64,000 bases of DNA. It comes from Lunularia cruciata (taxonomy: Eukaryota; Streptophyta; Marchantiopsida; Lunulariales; Lunulariaceae). The notes under the pieces are model-generated. The model was not told the origin of the DNA. It saw only the letters and a program-made list of their open reading frames with translations, and did not search any database. The stretch lies in the NCBI GenBank assembly GCA_948567375.1, contig OX419759.1:8214744-8278743 (forward strand). Reading direction: 5' to 3'. A program made the translations under genes and the position numbers. Positions 60,804 to 64,000 of the stretch are shown here, one piece after another (position 1 is the first letter of the stretch; every line of letters starts with the position of its first letter).

Positions 60804-61007
60804 CATAGATAACGGTATACATTTCAACCTCAATTTTCATTTCTTACTTTTTTGACAAGATGAAAATAAGATTCTAGTTTTGGTATATGGTAATCAAGTA
60901 ATAAGCATAGATAACGGTATACATTTCAACCTCAATTTTCATTTCTGACTTTTTTGACAAGATGACAATAAGATTCTAGTTTTGGTATATGGTAATCAAG
61001 TAATAAG
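60804..61007. repeat. Two-copy tandem duplication, period 102
   Basis: CATAGATAACGGTATACATT starts at 60,804 and again at 60,906. The two copies differ at only a few bases, so the event is recent. Confidence 0.95.
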
Positions 61008-62633
61008 CGTGATTTCAAACCTGAGAATTTAGAGGTAAAATAACTTGGAAAAATTTTATTTCTAGAATTTCAGTTTTAAAGTGGGAGAAGAGATAAATAA
61101 AATGCAATATATTTTGAAATTATACTTTTGGAGTCAAATAAAGAAGAAAATACAAATTTTAGCGTATAGTTTTTGGTATCATATCCAAGAGACAAATAAA
61201 ATTTATACACAACACTTTATTGATGCGAGAAATATAACTCCAGAATCACACTTTGGTCTTGTGTTGAATTTTATGCTCTATAGTCATAAACTGAAGTGTT
61301 GAGTAAATGTAAAGCAAATAGACTATTCACTAGTAGTTTACATAGCTCCAAAAATGCTGAAAAAACACAAATAACCCCAAAATAATGAAGACAGTATAAG
61401 CTAAAGAGGTAAGTAAGACTTTTACAAACTACAAAACTAACAAAAAATGCTAAGAAAATGCAAGCTGAAGAGGCAACAACGTAAGATTTTTACAATTTGA
61501 AGCAGACAATATATTTAGGAAGTTTTTGCAAAATTCTGGAGGCGGATAATATGTTTTGCACAAGCAACAAGATTCATCTCTATATTTCAAGAAAACCCTT
61601 ATTCCTTAATCTAGGCGTAATGTATGTCATGATTAGTATTGGAGTTGTTGGACATTATTGTATGGGCTTGCAGATGTAAAGGTCACAAAGAAAATGGGAT
61701 ACTTAAAAGGTGGTAAACTTAATTTGGCATCATCGTTGGATCTACCACCATTCTAGAAACTGTGGCTAGTGTCAAATAATTTTTGGATGGGTCAACTAGA
61801 AAGGTAACTTCTCAAGAAGAGTCTAACAAGTATGCAAATCTTGAGGATACCATCAAAAGACAAGTTTTGGTAGTTGGATCATCTGCAAGTAAAAAATTAA
61901 TCAACCATTAAAATCCAACTACAAAGTCTAATATCTCAAACCAAACTATCCTATCTTGGTTGTCAAATCAACTATTCAATGTATACCATTTGTAAATTTT
62001 TCCAAAATTATAAAAGGGATACTGCTCATCATTTCTTACTTCTTCTGTATGCCAAGAGTTGCCTTTGATTCTCTATTTGTCTTAGCTTTTAGCCTTCAAT
62101 TAGAATACCACAATTAAGGAATTATGCTCTCAAATCTAAGCTTCTAGTCTCATCATAAAATAGCGTTTATCGGATTGCACTTCCCTAGCTTAACTCTAAA
62201 ACATTGTCTTAGACAAAAAGTGGACTTCAAGAATGGTATTTTTCCATTCTTACGACTTTCCTTCTAGCTTCCCTCAATAAAAGGTAAAGGATTTGTTGAG
62301 TAAGATGAGCCAAAATGAGGACTTGCACACATATGCTTCTCTGATTGAGATGTGAAGCAAATGAGAGCTGATTAGCTTGACCACCTATTCTCACGTAACC
62401 CATTGGGTATCATGGAAGTCAACAAAATTTTGGCCTACCTTTCAGATTCCTTCATCTATACTTGTGTGTAAGACATGATGCAGTGGCACATTGCCACGAA
62501 CTTGTACTGGATATGTTGAAAAAACACATCCACTAGTCTTCAAGTTCATAGACTTAAAGCAGATCAAGATTACAAATGTACAAACAAAGCTACAAGAGAA
62601 GAAGCAATAGTGAAGGAGCACTTTCACCTTCAT
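61008..62633 (+). other. AT-rich sequence, possibly part of a decayed retroelement
   Basis: Plus-strand readings around 61,740-61,920 have protein-like composition (patterns TSQEESNKYANLEDTIK and QVLVVGSSASKKLI) but no recognisable family. They lie upstream of a Copia-like polypurine tract at 63,170, so a decayed Copia element reading left to right is possible. Confidence 0.3.
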
Positions 62634-63117
62634 ACAAAGAGATGAGTAGAACATGTAATAAGAGATCATTTTATTATGTTCAATATGGTATTCAGTAATG
62701 ATTCATTAGTAGCAGCATAGAGGTTGATAGTAGGGAAGAAGGAAAGGAAATTCTAGCACAACATTAAGGGTTTCAAGAAGACTTGGTCCCAAAATAGAAA
62801 CCAAGAAAGATAAGCTAGTGCATTTAAAATCCTATATGAGTTATTTTACAAAGGAACTATTAATTTTATCTCCTTACAAAGAGATGAGTAGAACATGTAA
62901 TAAGAGATCATTTTATTATGTTCAATATGATATTCAGTAATGATTCATTAGTAGCAGCATAGAGGTTAATAGTAGGGAAGAAGGAAAGGAAATTCTTGCA
63001 CAACATTAAGGGTTTCAAGAAGACTTGGGTCCCAAAATAGAAATCAAGAAAGATGAGCTAGTGGATTTAAAATCCTATATGAATTATTTTACAAAGGAAC
63101 TATTAATTTTATCTCCT
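62634..63117 (+). repeat. Two-copy tandem duplication, period 242
   Basis: ACAAAGAGATGAGTAGAACA starts at 62,634 and again at 62,876. The copies are alike along their full length except for about ten single-base differences. Confidence 0.95.
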
Positions 63118-63165
63118 TGTGGGGATCTTAGTTTGTAGAAGTATCTTCAATTGCCTTAAATAAGT

Positions 63166-63186
63166 GCTAAGAAAGGGGGAGAATGT
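63166..63186 (+). other. Copia-like polypurine tract and possible LTR start
   Basis: AAGAAAGGGGGAGAATGTG fits the AAGGGGGAGA tract that precedes the 3' LTR in plant Ty1/Copia elements, where the LTR begins TG. A 3' LTR would then start near 63,184. The other LTR and pol were not found, so the call rests on this tract alone. Confidence 0.45.
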
Positions 63187-63389
63187 GTTTTTTCCCTCTA
63201 TGATTTTAATCTTCAGGCTTAATTATGTGATGGGTTCAAGGATGGGTCTACACCTTGTTGCAATATCTGACTTTCTACAATATAACATCTCTTAGGTTAG
63301 GTTTGGATCTAATTTGGTTTCCCTCTAGGATCCTTGCTAAATTGGGAAAGATACACCTTAAATGAAAATGGAAAACCAGAGAAAAGGTG

Positions 63390-63515
63390 ACTTCATAGAA
63401 CACATGAAGGATGGGAAGATCCCATCAAGCCTTACAAGGGAGAGAGAAAAAGAGGTAAGCGGGGCTAGGCCCCAATAGTATTGATATGAGAAATCTGCCC
63501 TACTGCATCTAAGAT
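63390..63515 (-). repeat. Dispersed repeat copy bearing the hairpin motif, minus strand
   Basis: The reverse complement matches 26,310-26,450 for more than 100 bp, including GTAGGGCAGATTTCT and TTGTAAGGCTTGATGGG then ATCTTCCCATCC (63,437-63,409). Following bases TTCATGTG and TGAAGTCACC parallel the other copies. Confidence 0.7.
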
Positions 63516-63539
63516 ATCCAAGCTATGCAAGTTGTAAGG

Positions 63540-63743
63540 TCTACAAACTACTGGAGCATATGAAGAAGCATCATTTAGTGTGATTGCTCTCCTATGAATT
63601 GTATCAACCAATGCTCTCTCTAGAGCAATGGACACACACTGTCTACAAACTATTGGAGCATATGAGAAGCATCACCTAGTGTGATTGCTCTCCTATAGAT
63701 TGTACCAGCCAATGCTCTTTCTAGAGCAATGGACACACACTGT
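63540..63743. repeat. Two-copy tandem duplication, period 102
   Basis: TCTACAAACTACTGGAGCAT at 63,540 and TCTACAAACTATTGGAGCAT at 63,642 start two head-to-tail units that share GTGTGATTGCTCTCC and AGAGCAATGGACACACACTG. Confidence 0.95.
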
Positions 63744-63927
63744 CTAAAGTACACAACAAAGTATAAAATTGAGAGTGGTACCCCTAATGTCTAATATGAT
63801 AAGCTCTCGTGCACTCCTTGAATAATATATCAAATGCAGTGTCCATCACTCTTTATAACTCCAAAGCTAGAGGAACAAAAATGTGACCTCTCTACATACC
63901 CTTATACTTGGAGACTTTGCGGGATGT

Positions 63928-63967
63928 TGCTTTGCTCACCGCCCATCAGGGGGCGGTGAGCAAAGCA
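63928..63967. repeat. Perfect 17-bp GC-rich hairpin
   Basis: TGCTTTGCTCACCGCCC (63,928-63,944) and GGGCGGTGAGCAAAGCA (63,951-63,967) are perfect inverted arms around the six-base loop ATCAGG. It is much more GC-rich than its surroundings. It could be an element end or a young foldback. Confidence 0.9.
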
Positions 63968-64000
63968 CAGCAAGTAATCACAACAAGAAAGCACTCAAAG

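Overview
The window looks like nuclear DNA of a land plant. The plant-specific CHX cation/H+ antiporter gene, the LRR receptor-type pseudogene, the Ty3/Gypsy chromoviruses and the PIF/Harbinger transposons all point that way. The mosaic of AT-rich nested LTR elements around a gene-bearing island, plus a CHX gene split into eight exons, would suit a moss or another seedless plant. That last step is inference and cannot be settled from this sequence alone.

Layout. (1) 1-8,280 is a pile of old LTR retroelements: a plus-strand Gypsy scrap, a minus-strand Gypsy chromovirus (family A) with one LTR, an LTR of a second family (B), and gag-like remnants. (2) 8,281-26,300 is a less AT-rich, mostly non-repetitive island. 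It holds the one convincing intact gene, a CHX-type antiporter of 935 residues in eight exons at 20,842-25,347 (+). The 12.5 kb upstream of it has no recognisable gene. (3) 26,300-34,330 is AT-rich decayed sequence with a very old Gypsy fragment and a remnant Harbinger-like transposase. (4) 34,335-36,626 is a DNA element with perfect 18-bp terminal inverted repeats. It carries a decamer array and a minus-strand coding-like segment, so it may be a gene-capturing (Pack-type) element. (5) 36,633-46,780 is a nest: a minus-strand family A Gypsy, a plus-strand family A Gypsy with both LTRs inserted into it, and then a family B LTR element.

(6) 46,905-48,564 (-) is a broken LRR receptor-like gene. 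(7) 49,351-52,965 is a head-to-tail pair of PIF/Harbinger copies: a 615-bp internal-deletion derivative and a roughly 3-kb copy with decayed transposase and Myb/SANT-like genes. (8) 53-64 kb is AT-rich and gene-poor. Its main features are short tandem duplications, a 27-bp minisatellite, a long foldback, a probable Copia polypurine tract and a perfect GC-rich hairpin.

Apart from the antiporter no intact host gene is supported, and I found no multi-gene system. The most unusual items are the candidate Pack-type element, a dispersed hairpin-bearing motif that recurs in five places, the tandem Harbinger pair, the roughly 170-bp foldback, and the frequency of two-copy tandem duplications.
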